A DNA stretch of 64,000 bases from the NCBI RefSeq assembly GCF_000238395.3, contig NZ_CP011025.1, positions 1,798,001 to 1,862,000 on the forward strand, in the 5' to 3' direction. Origin of the DNA: Pseudoalteromonas arctica A 37-1-2 (lineage in GTDB: Bacteria > Pseudomonadota > Gammaproteobacteria > Enterobacterales > Alteromonadaceae). Both the position numbers and the translations under genes were made by a program. The notes beneath the pieces were generated by a model that worked only from the letters and a program-made list of their open reading frames with translations, was not told the origin of the DNA and made no database searches. Of the stretch, positions 39,136 through 47,265 are shown piece by piece (within the stretch, counting starts at the first letter, position 1; every line of letters begins with the position of its first letter).

Positions 39136-39162
39136 AAAAGCTCAGCAATTGCTGAGCTTTTT
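39136..39162. terminator. Terminator between DUF805 and the metal exporter gene
   Basis: AAAAGCTCAGCAA (39136-39148) directly followed by its reverse complement, then a T-run. The T-tract favours the plus-strand DUF805 gene; the left A-run could also end the convergent exporter gene. Confidence 0.88.
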
Positions 39163-39183
39163 TGCGTTTTTAAATCTCATTTT

Positions 39184-40359
39184 TTAAATTTCAGCAAAAA
39201 AATACAATCCATAACCAACTATTAATGCGGGAATAGACGTATAAAGTGTAGCTATAACTGCAGCTTTGGGCGCCATTGCTATTGCTGGGAATAACGCATC
39301 ACCATCGTTAGAAATTGCGTTTCCTGCTAAAGCACTAAAGGGAATAATGCCTTGAATATAAAGCGTTGTAACAATTATTTGCGGGCCACAGCCGGGTAAA
39401 AATCCAATAAGCACTGCAATTAATGGGGCTAAATAGGCGTAATGTACAAACCACGTTTTTAAATCAAGTCCGGCAATGTTAACCAAAATCTCAAATAGCA
39501 TAAAAGAGGCTACAACCCATGCCGTAACAAAATGGGTATCTTGTAATACTTTTATTATTTTAGAAGGAGGGTTACATGCATCGTCTTCTGACGTTACTTC
39601 TTGATAGCTTTCACCTCTTGACGAAAGTGCCCAAATACTAACAATAAATAAAGCCATTAATGCACCAAATAGTGTAATTACAGTACTTGTGCTTGAACCA
39701 AACTGTGAAAAATCAACATTAAAGGCAATCAAAAAGGCAATTATAAGGCTTGGGATAATTGCTACCATCCAAACCGGTCTACTGATTTTAATAATGTTAG
39801 TTGAGAGTATTTTAATTTGGTGCTTTTGTTCTTGCGCTGTTGGGCGTAAAAAGTCTTTTTTGTGTATTGTATTAACCAGTAAACCACTGAATGTACCCAC
39901 AACTAACCCTATCCCCATAATTAACAAGCCTTCAGTAGGGCGGGTAGCAAGTAATAAAAATGCAGCATCGCCCATTGTTGCGGTTAAAACTGCGACAATA
40001 GCACCAAAGCTTGCTTGGCCTTTTGTAAATTGAGTAACCACAATAATAGCCCCACCACAGCCAGGTAATGCACCTAAAACCGCTGCAAAGCTAATTTCTA
40101 AAATAGGGGACTTGGCACTTAAATAACTAAGCTCTAATTGAGGTAAGTGTTCTATAGCGTAGTAATAAATTAGAAGAGTTGCGGCAACAAACACACTCAC
40201 TTGAAAAAATGCATCACTCAGTGCGGTCATTGTTATTTCGCGTAATTGCGGTATTGCAAGGCAAGTTAAAATAAATAAAGGCAGCAGTAAGCGTTTATTT
40301 TGGCTCAAAAATCGTTTTGAGGCAGGAGTAATAAAACCAATGTGAGGGAGTGAAATCAT
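39184..40359 (-). CDS. Putative heavy-metal (Mn/As-type) exporter, ArsP_2-like
   Basis: 391-residue polytopic inner-membrane protein of the putative 10-TM heavy-metal exporter family (ArsP_2; sometimes labelled putative manganese transporter). It has two internal half-repeats, each with a cysteine signature: ALPGCGGAIIVVTQFTKG followed by ATMGDAAF (about 95-135), and FLPGCGPQIIVTTLYIQG followed by SNDGDALF (about 320-360). The Cys-Gly and Asp pairs are plausible metal ligands. A strong Fur box lies 48-68 bases upstream of the ATG, so iron-dependent repression is expected. The actual substrate is not shown by sequence. Confidence 0.75.
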   Translation of the reverse strand: MISLPHIGFITPASKRFLSQNKRLLLPLFILTCLAIPQLREITMTALSDAFFQVSVFVAATLLIYYYAIEHLPQLELSYLSAKSPILEISFAAVLGALPGCGGAIIVVTQFTKGQASFGAIVAVLTATMGDAAFLLLATRPTEGLLIMGIGLVVGTFSGLLVNTIHKKDFLRPTAQEQKHQIKILSTNIIKISRPVWMVAIIPSLIIAFLIAFNVDFSQFGSSTSTVITLFGALMALFIVSIWALSSRGESYQEVTSEDDACNPPSKIIKVLQDTHFVTAWVVASFMLFEILVNIAGLDLKTWFVHYAYLAPLIAVLIGFLPGCGPQIIVTTLYIQGIIPFSALAGNAISNDGDALFPAIAMAPKAAVIATLYTSIPALIVGYGLYFFAEI

Positions 40360-40406
40360 ACAATGCGACCTAATAAATTAACTAGGTCACACTGTACATT
40401 TTAATT

Positions 40407-40427
40407 AAATGATAATCAATATCATTT
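40407..40427 (-). promoter_or_regulatory. Fur box upstream of metal exporter gene
   Basis: AAATGATA-ATCAA-TATCATTT: perfect 8-bp arms around a 5-base spacer. Agrees well with the GATAATGATAATCATTATC consensus. Positioned where the promoter of the minus-strand exporter gene should be. Confidence 0.75.
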
Positions 40428-40519
40428 GCATCTATTTAAATCGATTACTCTGTTTGAGTTTTTCGATAGCCAAATCTAAGTTAGTTTAAATTTGAATTAA
40501 AGGCTGTGATTAAATTGGG

Positions 40520-42145
40520 CTACTTACGCTGAAATTCAGAGTTTGTATTCCACGTTGGCCACTGTTCTGTTTCAGAAATATCAAAACCTACCTTATAAAA
40601 TAATTGTAAGTCTTGAACAGCACCCGATAAATCCCATTCATCACGGTAACGGTCACATGGTTGATGATAACAACCGCGAAGTACTAAGCTCATACGTTTA
40701 CGGTAATTAGCCGTTTCTTCATCAGCAGCCACTGTGCCGCCACCTGCGTACATGGCCGGAATGCCCATGTTTGCAAATGCAAAGTGATCAGAGCGGTAAT
40801 AGCCACCCGATGATGGTTTAGGATCACCTGATATTGTTCTGCCTTGCTCTTTAGCCGCAGTTTCTAAAAACTCATCCATTTGTGATTTACCAATACCAAC
40901 CACATTCATGTCTTTTACTTTGCCTAATAAATTTAAGCTATCCATGTTTATGTTAGCGACTGTTTTATTCGCTGCAATCACTGGATTTGCCGCATAGTAT
41001 TTAGAACCTAATAAGCCTTGCTCTTCAGCAGTTACCGCTAAAAATGTCATTGAGCGGCTAGAGTGCTTTGGTAATTTAGTAAAGGCTTCAGCTACTTCAA
41101 TTAGCCCAGCGGTACCCGTTGCATTGTCGTGAGCACCGTTATAAATTTGATCACCTTTACGTGTTTTGTCTGTACCTAAGTGATCCCAATGAGCCGAGTA
41201 AATAACATGCTCATCTGGTTGCTCGCTTCCTGGTAACGTAGCGATAAAGTTATACGACACCGATTTTTTAATCGTGTTTTTAATACTAACAGAAGCAGTT
41301 AAATCGCCCATATCAACATGGTAAGCACCTTTAGCAGCATTCGTTTTAACGGTATCAAAATCTAAACCTGCTTTAGTAAAAAGCTCTTTTGCTACGTCAG
41401 TTGTAACCCAGCCTTCAACAGCTACGCGGTCCATGTTGTTGTTTTCTTTTTGAAAACCAAATTGCTCGCCGCTCCACGAGTTTTCAACTACTGACCACGG
41501 GTAAGATGCAGGTGCTGTTTCATGAATAATAATTGCGCCAGCTGCACCTTGTCGACTTGCTTCTTCGTATTTGTATGTCCAACGCCCATAATAGGTCATC
41601 GCGTCGCCAGTAAATAAAGCAGGGTCTTTTGTTGCAAAACCCGGATCGTTAACCAGCATTACAACCGTTTTGCCCTTAACGTCTAAGCCTTCGTAATCAT
41701 TCCAATTGTATTCAGGTGCATTAACGCCGTAGCCCACAAATACAAGTTCAGAATTTTCTATGGCTTCTTGTGCGCTTATGCGGCTGCTACCCATAACCAT
41801 GTCTTTTTTGTATTGGTAGTCTTTACCGCCAATACTAAGCACCATGTTCGAATCTGCTTCTAAAGAAACTAATGGCACTTCTTGTAAGTAACTGTCGCCA
41901 TTACCTGGTTTTAAACCTAAAGCTTTAAACTGCGCAGTTAAATAATCAAGCGTTAGCTTTTCGCCTGGTGATGAAGGAGCACGACCACCAAATTCGTCTG
42001 ATGCGAGTACTTTCACATGTTTAGCCAGTTCATCAGCTTGAATACTGTTATATCCATTTGTTACATCAGTAGGGGTAATACTTGTTGTTGCGCAACCAGC
42101 TAAAACAGCCGTAGCGAGGAGTGTGAGAGAGAAATAATGTTTCAT
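40520..42145 (-). CDS. M28 family metallopeptidase lipoprotein
   Basis: 541-residue exported Zn aminopeptidase-type protein. Lipoprotein signal MKHYFSLTLLATAVLAGC (lipobox LAGC, Cys 18). A PA-like insert (about residues 140-260) precedes the M28 catalytic core. Predicted zinc ligands: SAHWDHLG (His/Asp), GAHDNATGTAG (Asp), VTAEEQGLLGS (catalytic Glu pair), NINMDSLN (Asp) and YRSDHFAF with a late CYHQPCD histidine. It likely trims peptides in the periplasm or at the outer membrane. Single gene, divergent from the DUF3025 gene. Confidence 0.9.
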   Translation of the reverse strand: MKHYFSLTLLATAVLAGCATTSITPTDVTNGYNSIQADELAKHVKVLASDEFGGRAPSSPGEKLTLDYLTAQFKALGLKPGNGDSYLQEVPLVSLEADSNMVLSIGGKDYQYKKDMVMGSSRISAQEAIENSELVFVGYGVNAPEYNWNDYEGLDVKGKTVVMLVNDPGFATKDPALFTGDAMTYYGRWTYKYEEASRQGAAGAIIIHETAPASYPWSVVENSWSGEQFGFQKENNNMDRVAVEGWVTTDVAKELFTKAGLDFDTVKTNAAKGAYHVDMGDLTASVSIKNTIKKSVSYNFIATLPGSEQPDEHVIYSAHWDHLGTDKTRKGDQIYNGAHDNATGTAGLIEVAEAFTKLPKHSSRSMTFLAVTAEEQGLLGSKYYAANPVIAANKTVANINMDSLNLLGKVKDMNVVGIGKSQMDEFLETAAKEQGRTISGDPKPSSGGYYRSDHFAFANMGIPAMYAGGGTVAADEETANYRKRMSLVLRGCYHQPCDRYRDEWDLSGAVQDLQLFYKVGFDISETEQWPTWNTNSEFQRK

Positions 42146-42257
42146 GTCAGCTCTTTTTTGTTTTAAGTTGTGATTAGTATATTAACTTCTATTAAGCAGA
42201 ACCAGTTTTTGCGGTAAACTTCTCGTAAATTATAGGCATAAATTGTTAAAGGTTTAA

Positions 42258-43070
42258 ATGAAGCGTTTTACTCCCCCCGAGCAGTGGCAAGTCAGTAGTT
42301 TAGAAACAGGTGCATTTGCGCATTTACGTGAGCTATTTAAAGTTAACGAACTAACAGATTGGCCGGCGCCGCAGTGGTTTTCTCCATTTTTAACCGCTAT
42401 AAATGAGAATAATATTCCTATTACTTTTGAAGATGATGCAAAGGTAGACTTTGGCGATCGGTATTACGAGCAAGTAATTTTTGAAACGGGTGTTGTGCCT
42501 ACACGCAGTGAAAATTGGCATGACTTATTTGGTGGGTTTATATGGTGTTTATTTCCAAAAACCAAAGCGTTAATAAACCATAGACATGTGCAAGATATAG
42601 CTGAGCATGGACTGCAACAGCGTACTAAACATCGTAATGCACTAACGCTTTTTGATGAATGTGGCGTTGTATTAGCTATAAGTGAAAGTAAATGGCAGCA
42701 GTGGCTTTGCGATCACCAATGGAAAACTGCATTTGTTGAACACAAACATGAGTGGGGTAAAACAATAAAACCTTTTATGTTTGGTCATGCTAATTATGAA
42801 ATGCTAACAAAGCCTTATATAGGTTTAACGGGTAAAGCGTTATTTGTTTGTGTACCTAATGAAATATTTTGTAAAGATTTAGTAACTCAATACCAGTACC
42901 TTGACCAAGCCCTTTATGAGATGATTAATACAGATAACTGCTTGGCCGATAACAAAAAGCTTTCACCACTGCCTTTACTAGGTGTGCCTGGCTGGCATGA
43001 CGAAAACAAAGACGACTCATTTTACAACAATACAGATTATTTTAGAGCGAAACGAAGGATGCGAACATGA
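42258..43070 (+). CDS. DUF3025 family protein
   Basis: 270-residue cytoplasmic protein of the DUF3025 family; function unknown. Typical segments: DRYYEQVIFETGVVPTRSENWHDLFGGFIWCLFPKTKALINHRH (about 75-118 overall; motif NWHDLFGGFIW) and GLQQRTKHRNALTLFDECGV. It ends in LLGVPGWHDENKDDSFYNNT with an aromatic-acidic tail. The stop overlaps the next gene (ATGA), so it is translationally coupled to the NatAB-type exporter, an association I recall in related genera but cannot verify. Confidence 0.85.
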   Translation: MKRFTPPEQWQVSSLETGAFAHLRELFKVNELTDWPAPQWFSPFLTAINENNIPITFEDDAKVDFGDRYYEQVIFETGVVPTRSENWHDLFGGFIWCLFPKTKALINHRHVQDIAEHGLQQRTKHRNALTLFDECGVVLAISESKWQQWLCDHQWKTAFVEHKHEWGKTIKPFMFGHANYEMLTKPYIGLTGKALFVCVPNEIFCKDLVTQYQYLDQALYEMINTDNCLADNKKLSPLPLLGVPGWHDENKDDSFYNNTDYFRAKRRMRT

Positions 43071-43855
43071 TAGAAGTTGCTGGGCTTAAAAAGAAATTTA
43101 AGCTAACTAAAGATCACAAAAAAAATAAAATAGACGACATCGACCCTCGTGAAGATAAAGATTACTTTCACTCAGTACGAGATGTGAGTTTTAGCTGCGC
43201 AAAAGGTGAAGTACTTGGGTTGCTAGGCCCAAATGGTGCGGGTAAAACGACTACACTTAGAATGATTTCAACCGCGTTAAAGCCCGATGAAGGCTCAATA
43301 ACAATTGCCGGAAACGACATTGTAAAAAAACCGCTACTGGGACGTAAGTCTATCGGTTTTTTATCGGGCTCTACCGGTTTGTATGGCCGCTTAACTGTAA
43401 AAGAAAACATAGAGTATTTTGCAAAGCTCCACGGTATGAGCAAAAGCGATATTGCATCGCGTTGTGATGAGCTATTTACATTGCTTGATATGCATAAGTT
43501 TGTAGATAAACGCGCAGAAAACCTATCAACAGGTATGAAGCAAAAAGCAAATATAGCGCGTGCTGTTGTGCATCGCCCAGCAGTTGTTGTGCTTGATGAG
43601 CCAACAACGGGTCTCGATATAATGACCACGCAAACCGTTATTCAATTTATTAAGGGTTTAAAGGCGCAAGGTACACCTGTTATTTTTTCGACCCATCATT
43701 TAGATGAAGTTGCACTTTTATGTGACCGAGTCGCTGTAATTAACGAAGGTATTAGCTGCTTTGATGGAACAGTAGATGAATTTAAACAAGCAGGTAATAG
43801 TGATGAGCTTAATCAAGCGTTTATGAATATATTAACGGAGAAACATGATGTTTGA
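43067..43855 (+). CDS. natA: NatA-type ABC transporter ATPase
   Basis: 262-residue ATP-binding subunit of an ABC-2 exporter. Walker [14 protein letters not shown] (about 54-66), Q-loop region around [16 protein letters not shown], signature [14 protein letters not shown], Walker [14 protein letters not shown], and switch FSTHHLDE. An extra charged insert ([20 protein letters not shown], about 16-35) precedes the nucleotide-binding core. NatA/NatB of Bacillus exports Na+; in gammaproteobacteria the substrate is unproven. Overlaps DUF3025 by four bases and natB by 11 bases. Confidence 0.82.
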   Translation: MIEVAGLKKKFKLTKDHKKNKIDDIDPREDKDYFHSVRDVSFSCAKGEVLGLLGPNGAGKTTTLRMISTALKPDEGSITIAGNDIVKKPLLGRKSIGFLSGSTGLYGRLTVKENIEYFAKLHGMSKSDIASRCDELFTLLDMHKFVDKRAENLSTGMKQKANIARAVVHRPAVVVLDEPTTGLDIMTTQTVIQFIKGLKAQGTPVIFSTHHLDEVALLCDRVAVINEGISCFDGTVDEFKQAGNSDELNQAFMNILTEKHDV

Positions 43856-45056
43856 AGTATTTAAAAAGGAATTAAGAGAACTCCTTCGCGATAAAAAAAC
43901 GCTACTGTTTGTTGTAGCGCTACCGGTCTTTATATTTCCTGTGATATTTGGGGTTTTAGGTTATTTTATGGCTCAAGCACATTTAAGTGCAGAGCAAGAA
44001 GTTCATAGTTATTCAATCATTGGTGAGGAGTATGCTACAGGATTTAGCGAGTCAGTCTTTTATCACAAAAACTTTAATTTAAATAAGGATATAAAAACAA
44101 ATACCAAAGAAGAGTTAGAAAAAGCTGTTAAAAATGAGTTGATTGATTTAGGTATTTATATAGAAAGTAAGCCAATAATTGATGGGAAAACTAAAAGTAT
44201 AATTAAAATTGAAGTTGTTTTTAATAATTCAAGCAGAGTTAATTATATAACAGAGAAAATCAATAAAATATTTTCTGACTACAAAGTATTAATCCAATAT
44301 AAAAATTTAAAAGAATTAGGGATTACTAAACATCAAGAGCAAGATTTTGTATTATCACCAATAGAACTAGAGTTAATTGACTCATCAAATGCAAGAGAAA
44401 GTTTCGGTGAGAAAATAGGAGTGTTATTACCATATTTGTTGATACCTATTGTTCTTACAGGTGCAAGTTATCCCGCAATTGATTTAGGTGCAGGAGAAAA
44501 GGAAAGAGGGACTTTAGAGACACTACTACTTACACCCATAACTAGAACTCAATTAGTTATGGGTAAATTTATAACTATATTAACTGCTTCGTTAGCAACA
44601 TCCCTAATCACAGTATTAAGTTTGGGAAGTTGGATGTATATAGCAAAACAATTTATTTCTATATCTTTTATAACAGATGCAATAGAGTTAATTGGCACCG
44701 TTGATTTGATATTAATATTACTTTTATTAATACCATTAGCTTGTATATTTTCTAGTTTAGTTTTAGCGATTTCAATTTATGCAAAAACTTTTAAAGAAGC
44801 TCAAAATTATATGGGGCCTCTTTCAATGCTTACATTTTTCCCCCTCGCAATTTCAATGATGCCTAATATGGAACTAAACGTTAAAACGTCACTTATACCA
44901 ATAGTGAACATATCATTAGCTATTAGAGAGTTGCTAAAAGGAACTGTTGAGTATAATCATGTTTACTTGATTATAGGATCTACAAGTATCATTGCAATTA
45001 TATCGATTCTTTTTTGCGTGAAGTGGTTTAATAAAGAAGAGGTGTTATTTAGATAG
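43845..45056 (+). CDS. natB: NatB-type ABC-2 permease
   Basis: 403-residue permease partner. N-terminal helix (about 20-42), a periplasmic loop to about residue 185 (typical NatB architecture), then five to six C-terminal helices. Family motif PAIDLGAGEKERGTLETLLLTPITRTQLVMGKF (about 207-240; key GEKERGTLETLL). Ribosome site GGAG five bases before the first of two ATGs. The gene body looks much more AT-rich than natA: 15 G+C in the 60 bases 44101-44160, versus 25 of 60 at 36001-36060. Ends at a hairpin facing the OmpA-like gene. Confidence 0.85.
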   Translation: MMFEVFKKELRELLRDKKTLLFVVALPVFIFPVIFGVLGYFMAQAHLSAEQEVHSYSIIGEEYATGFSESVFYHKNFNLNKDIKTNTKEELEKAVKNELIDLGIYIESKPIIDGKTKSIIKIEVVFNNSSRVNYITEKINKIFSDYKVLIQYKNLKELGITKHQEQDFVLSPIELELIDSSNARESFGEKIGVLLPYLLIPIVLTGASYPAIDLGAGEKERGTLETLLLTPITRTQLVMGKFITILTASLATSLITVLSLGSWMYIAKQFISISFITDAIELIGTVDLILILLLLIPLACIFSSLVLAISIYAKTFKEAQNYMGPLSMLTFFPLAISMMPNMELNVKTSLIPIVNISLAIRELLKGTVEYNHVYLIIGSTSIIAIISILFCVKWFNKEEVLFR

Positions 45057-45059
45057 AGC

Positions 45060-45090
45060 TTAATGCACTAAATTATTTTTAGTGCATTAA
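45060..45090. terminator. Hairpin between natB and OmpA-like gene
   Basis: TTAATGCACTAAA (45060-45072), loop TTATT, exact complement TTTAGTGCATTAA (45078-45090). It begins directly after the natB stop and sits between convergent genes. T-tracts are short, so strength is uncertain. Confidence 0.7.
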
Positions 45091-45095
45091 AATTA

Positions 45096-45890
45096 TTAAT
45101 ATGAGCTTATTTCTACTCTTCTATTTTTAGAGTCATCAGATGTTATTGGTAATAAGCTACCCATCGCCTCAATTTTAATGTTTGATCTATTAATTCCATT
45201 ATTTATAAGATAATCAGCTACTGCTTTGGCTCTTTTTAATGAAAGTTGCATATTAAGATCATAATTTCCTGAATTATCAGTATGACCTGTTATAAAAATA
45301 TTTGTTTCATCGCTACTATTATTAATAATAGACTTTAAATTCTTGTAGTAAGACTTTTCAATTTTATGTGAATTCAAATTAAAGTAGACATTTTTAAATT
45401 GATTATCATATTTATTTAAAGCTATATCTTCTTTAGCATCATTCATTTTTCTTACAAACAAAAATGAATTATCTTCATATGAAGATAAATGTATGAGCTG
45501 AAAGTCATTTCCTTTCTTAAATATAGCAACTCTCTGCTTACTTTTATCACTAATGAAATTTATTGAATTTATATCGTTTGCTAACTTAATCGAGTTCCCA
45601 CACTCTAAAAATGAACATTCCTTTACCAAGATATAATCTTGTGACATTAGGTATTTATAAACCTTTACAAATTTATCAGATGCATTCGTATATTTATTGA
45701 ATTCAAAGTTCTTAAAATTAGAGGATGAAGCTATCATTGCTCTATTATCTACAATAAAGCTTTCTTGATTATCGAAATCAGATTCAATAGTCGATCTATT
45801 GTTATCTTCGATTAGCCCCATCGAAGCATTACAGTACAGAGTATTGAGGGAGGAGGTAAAAAGTATAGGTAAAATGTATTTTTTTTTCAT
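45096..45890 (-). CDS. OmpA-family (peptidoglycan-binding) exported protein
   Basis: 264 residues from ATG 45890 (GGATG eight bases ahead; a second in-frame ATG lies nine bases upstream). N-terminal signal peptide of about 20 residues (KKKYILPILFTSSLNTLYCNA). The middle is unlike anything I recognise. C-terminal OmpA domain (about 165-264) has FNLNSHKI, FITGHTDNSGNYDLN, LSLKRAKAVADYLI, and ends SKNRRVEISSY, the peptidoglycan-binding arginine/aspartate region. Divergent from the LuxR-type gene; OmpA-like genes are a common part of Tad loci, so it may anchor the pilus machine to the wall. AT-rich like the Tad genes. Confidence 0.8.
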   Translation of the reverse strand: MKKKYILPILFTSSLNTLYCNASMGLIEDNNRSTIESDFDNQESFIVDNRAMIASSSNFKNFEFNKYTNASDKFVKVYKYLMSQDYILVKECSFLECGNSIKLANDINSINFISDKSKQRVAIFKKGNDFQLIHLSSYEDNSFLFVRKMNDAKEDIALNKYDNQFKNVYFNLNSHKIEKSYYKNLKSIINNSSDETNIFITGHTDNSGNYDLNMQLSLKRAKAVADYLINNGINRSNIKIEAMGSLLPITSDDSKNRRVEISSY

Positions 45891-46003
45891 GAGTAACATC
45901 CATATTTTTTGTTTAAATTAACATTATATAAAACTAGTTGCAACTTGAGGTACATTTTATTAAAGTCACTGACTGATGTATAGGGGCTAAGGGAATAAAG
46001 CAA

Positions 46004-46516
46004 ATGTTAGCAGTTAAAAGCACAGAAGGTATAACTGATAGACTTGAAAATTCGGGGATAGAATACAAAATAATAAAATCGAGTGAAGCAGAAATCTTAG
46101 GTGAACTTCTGGAGGGCGTTTTAGTCTTGATTGATTTACCTGCTGATTTAGATTTTGAATATCAACTTTTAAACAAGAAAGCTTCTGGTGTCTTATGGTT
46201 ATCAACTGAAAATATGGATATTCAGGAGGTAATAGAAACCATAAACAGCGGCGGAAAGTGGTTTAGTCGTGTAACCTTAACTAGAAAAATAAACGAATCT
46301 TTAAACAAAGGCAACAGCAGAACATTTATTAATTCTTTTGGCTTTACTAAAAGAGAAAAACAAATATTTGAACAAATAAAGTTAGGCCTAAGTAATAAAG
46401 AAATAGCTAGAAATAAATGCATTTCTGAAGCAACAGTAAAGTCGCATGTAAAAAATATTTTATCGAAAACTAATACAAAAAATAGAACTTCATTGTTAAT
46501 TCAGTTATCAAAGTGA
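46004..46516 (+). CDS. LuxR/CsgD-type regulator, degenerate receiver
   Basis: 170-residue transcription regulator. C-terminal LuxR/NarL helix-turn-helix (about 112-170): FTKREKQIFEQIKLGLSNKEIA with ISEATVKSHVKNILSKTNTKNRTSL. The N-terminal ~100 residues have a receiver-like pattern (VLVLIDLPADL, GVLWLSTENMDIQEVIETINSGGKWFS). I see no convincing phospho-acceptor aspartate surrounded by the usual acidic pair, so it may act without phosphorylation, as CsgD does. It sits immediately upstream of the flp genes, separated by a terminator, so it is the likely local regulator of the Tad operon. Confidence 0.82.
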   Translation: MLAVKSTEGITDRLENSGIEYKIIKSSEAEILGELLEGVLVLIDLPADLDFEYQLLNKKASGVLWLSTENMDIQEVIETINSGGKWFSRVTLTRKINESLNKGNSRTFINSFGFTKREKQIFEQIKLGLSNKEIARNKCISEATVKSHVKNILSKTNTKNRTSLLIQLSK

Positions 46517-46543
46517 AAAATCATCCTATGGGATGGTTTTTTT
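46516..46543 (+). terminator. Terminator after LuxR-type gene
   Basis: AAAAATCATCC (46516-46526), loop TATG, GGATGGTTTTTTT (46531-46543): an 11-bp stem with one T-G wobble and a T-tract. Implies a separate promoter for flp in 46544-46596. Confidence 0.85.
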
Positions 46544-46596
46544 GTTAAGAAAAAGATACTAACATTCTATTTCGATTAATATACAAGGAGTAAACA

Positions 46597-46884
46597 ATGA
46601 AAATGAATAAAAAACAACAAGGGCAAGGAATGACTGAATATATCATCATTGTTGCTCTTATTGCTGTTTCTGCAATCGGTGTATATAGTTTTTTTGGTAA
46701 AACTATACGAAACCAAGTTTCAGCAATTGCCTCAGAGGTTTCTGGGCAAGACTCAGCAGCTAAAATTCAAGCAGCGAAAAAATCTGCTGATGATGCTGCA
46801 ACTAACGCTGATAAAGATTACAACCTAGGTAATTTTGATGAAGGTGGTAATAAAGCCGCTTCAGGCAGTTCAGGCGGCAGTTAA
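46597..46884 (+). CDS. flp: Flp/Tad type IVb pilin 1
   Basis: 95-residue prepilin. Nine-residue leader ending in Gly, cleavage G^QGMTEY with Glu at +5 and Tyr at +6 (the class III Flp motif). Hydrophobic helix IIIVALIAVSAIGVYSFFG follows. The mature protein would be 86 residues, longer than many Flp pilins because of a polar, Ala/Gly/Ser/Asp-rich tail (ADKDYNLGNFDEGGNK). AAGGAGTAAACA gives a near-ideal ribosome site, fitting high expression. A second paralogue follows. Confidence 0.93.
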   Translation: MKMNKKQQGQGMTEYIIIVALIAVSAIGVYSFFGKTIRNQVSAIASEVSGQDSAAKIQAAKKSADDAATNADKDYNLGNFDEGGNKAASGSSGGS

Positions 46885-46905
46885 TAAATACCTATGGAGC
46901 ATAAA

Positions 46906-47211
46906 ATGTTAAAAAAACAGCATTTAGGCCAAGGTACTACTGAGTACATAATAATTGTTGCACTTATTGCTGTATCAGCGATTGGTGTATACAGTTTTTT
47001 TGGGAAAACAGTGCGTAATCAAGTTGCCGCGCTGGCAACTGAAGTTGCGGGAAATGACTCGAGTGCACAAATTGCAAATGCTAAAGCGGCTGCTGATAGC
47101 GCTGCTATAACTGCCGATAAAGATTACAATCTTGGTAATTATAACGAAGGCGCAAATAATGCTGCCGGGGAAAGTGGTGGTTCTAGTGGTGGATCGGAAG
47201 TAGTGGATTAG
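46906..47211 (+). CDS. flp: Flp/Tad type IVb pilin 2
   Basis: Second Flp prepilin, 101 residues from ATG 46906 (GGAG seven bases ahead; an ATG four codons earlier lacks a ribosome site). Leader of eight residues, G^QGTTEY, then the same helix IIIVALIAVSAIGVYSFFGKT. The membrane helix and the ADKDYNLGN tail are nearly identical to pilin 1. The region between has diverged and the C-terminus is longer (GESGGSSGGSEVVD). Recent tandem duplication is likely. A hairpin follows the stop. Confidence 0.92.
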   Translation: MLKKQHLGQGTTEYIIIVALIAVSAIGVYSFFGKTVRNQVAALATEVAGNDSSAQIANAKAAADSAAITADKDYNLGNYNEGANNAAGESGGSSGGSEVVD

Positions 47212-47217
47212 AGTATC

Positions 47218-47249
47218 GAGTGCTAGTAACTTTATTGTTACTAGCACTC
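47218..47249 (+). terminator. Hairpin after the pilin pair
   Basis: GAGTGCTAGTAAC (47218-47230), loop TTTATT, exact complement GTTACTAGCACTC (47237-47249), no T-tract. It lies between flp2 and the next Tad gene and may protect the pilin mRNA 3' end or partially terminate, giving excess pilin over machinery. Confidence 0.65.
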
Positions 47250-47265
47250 AAAATGGATGTTATAT

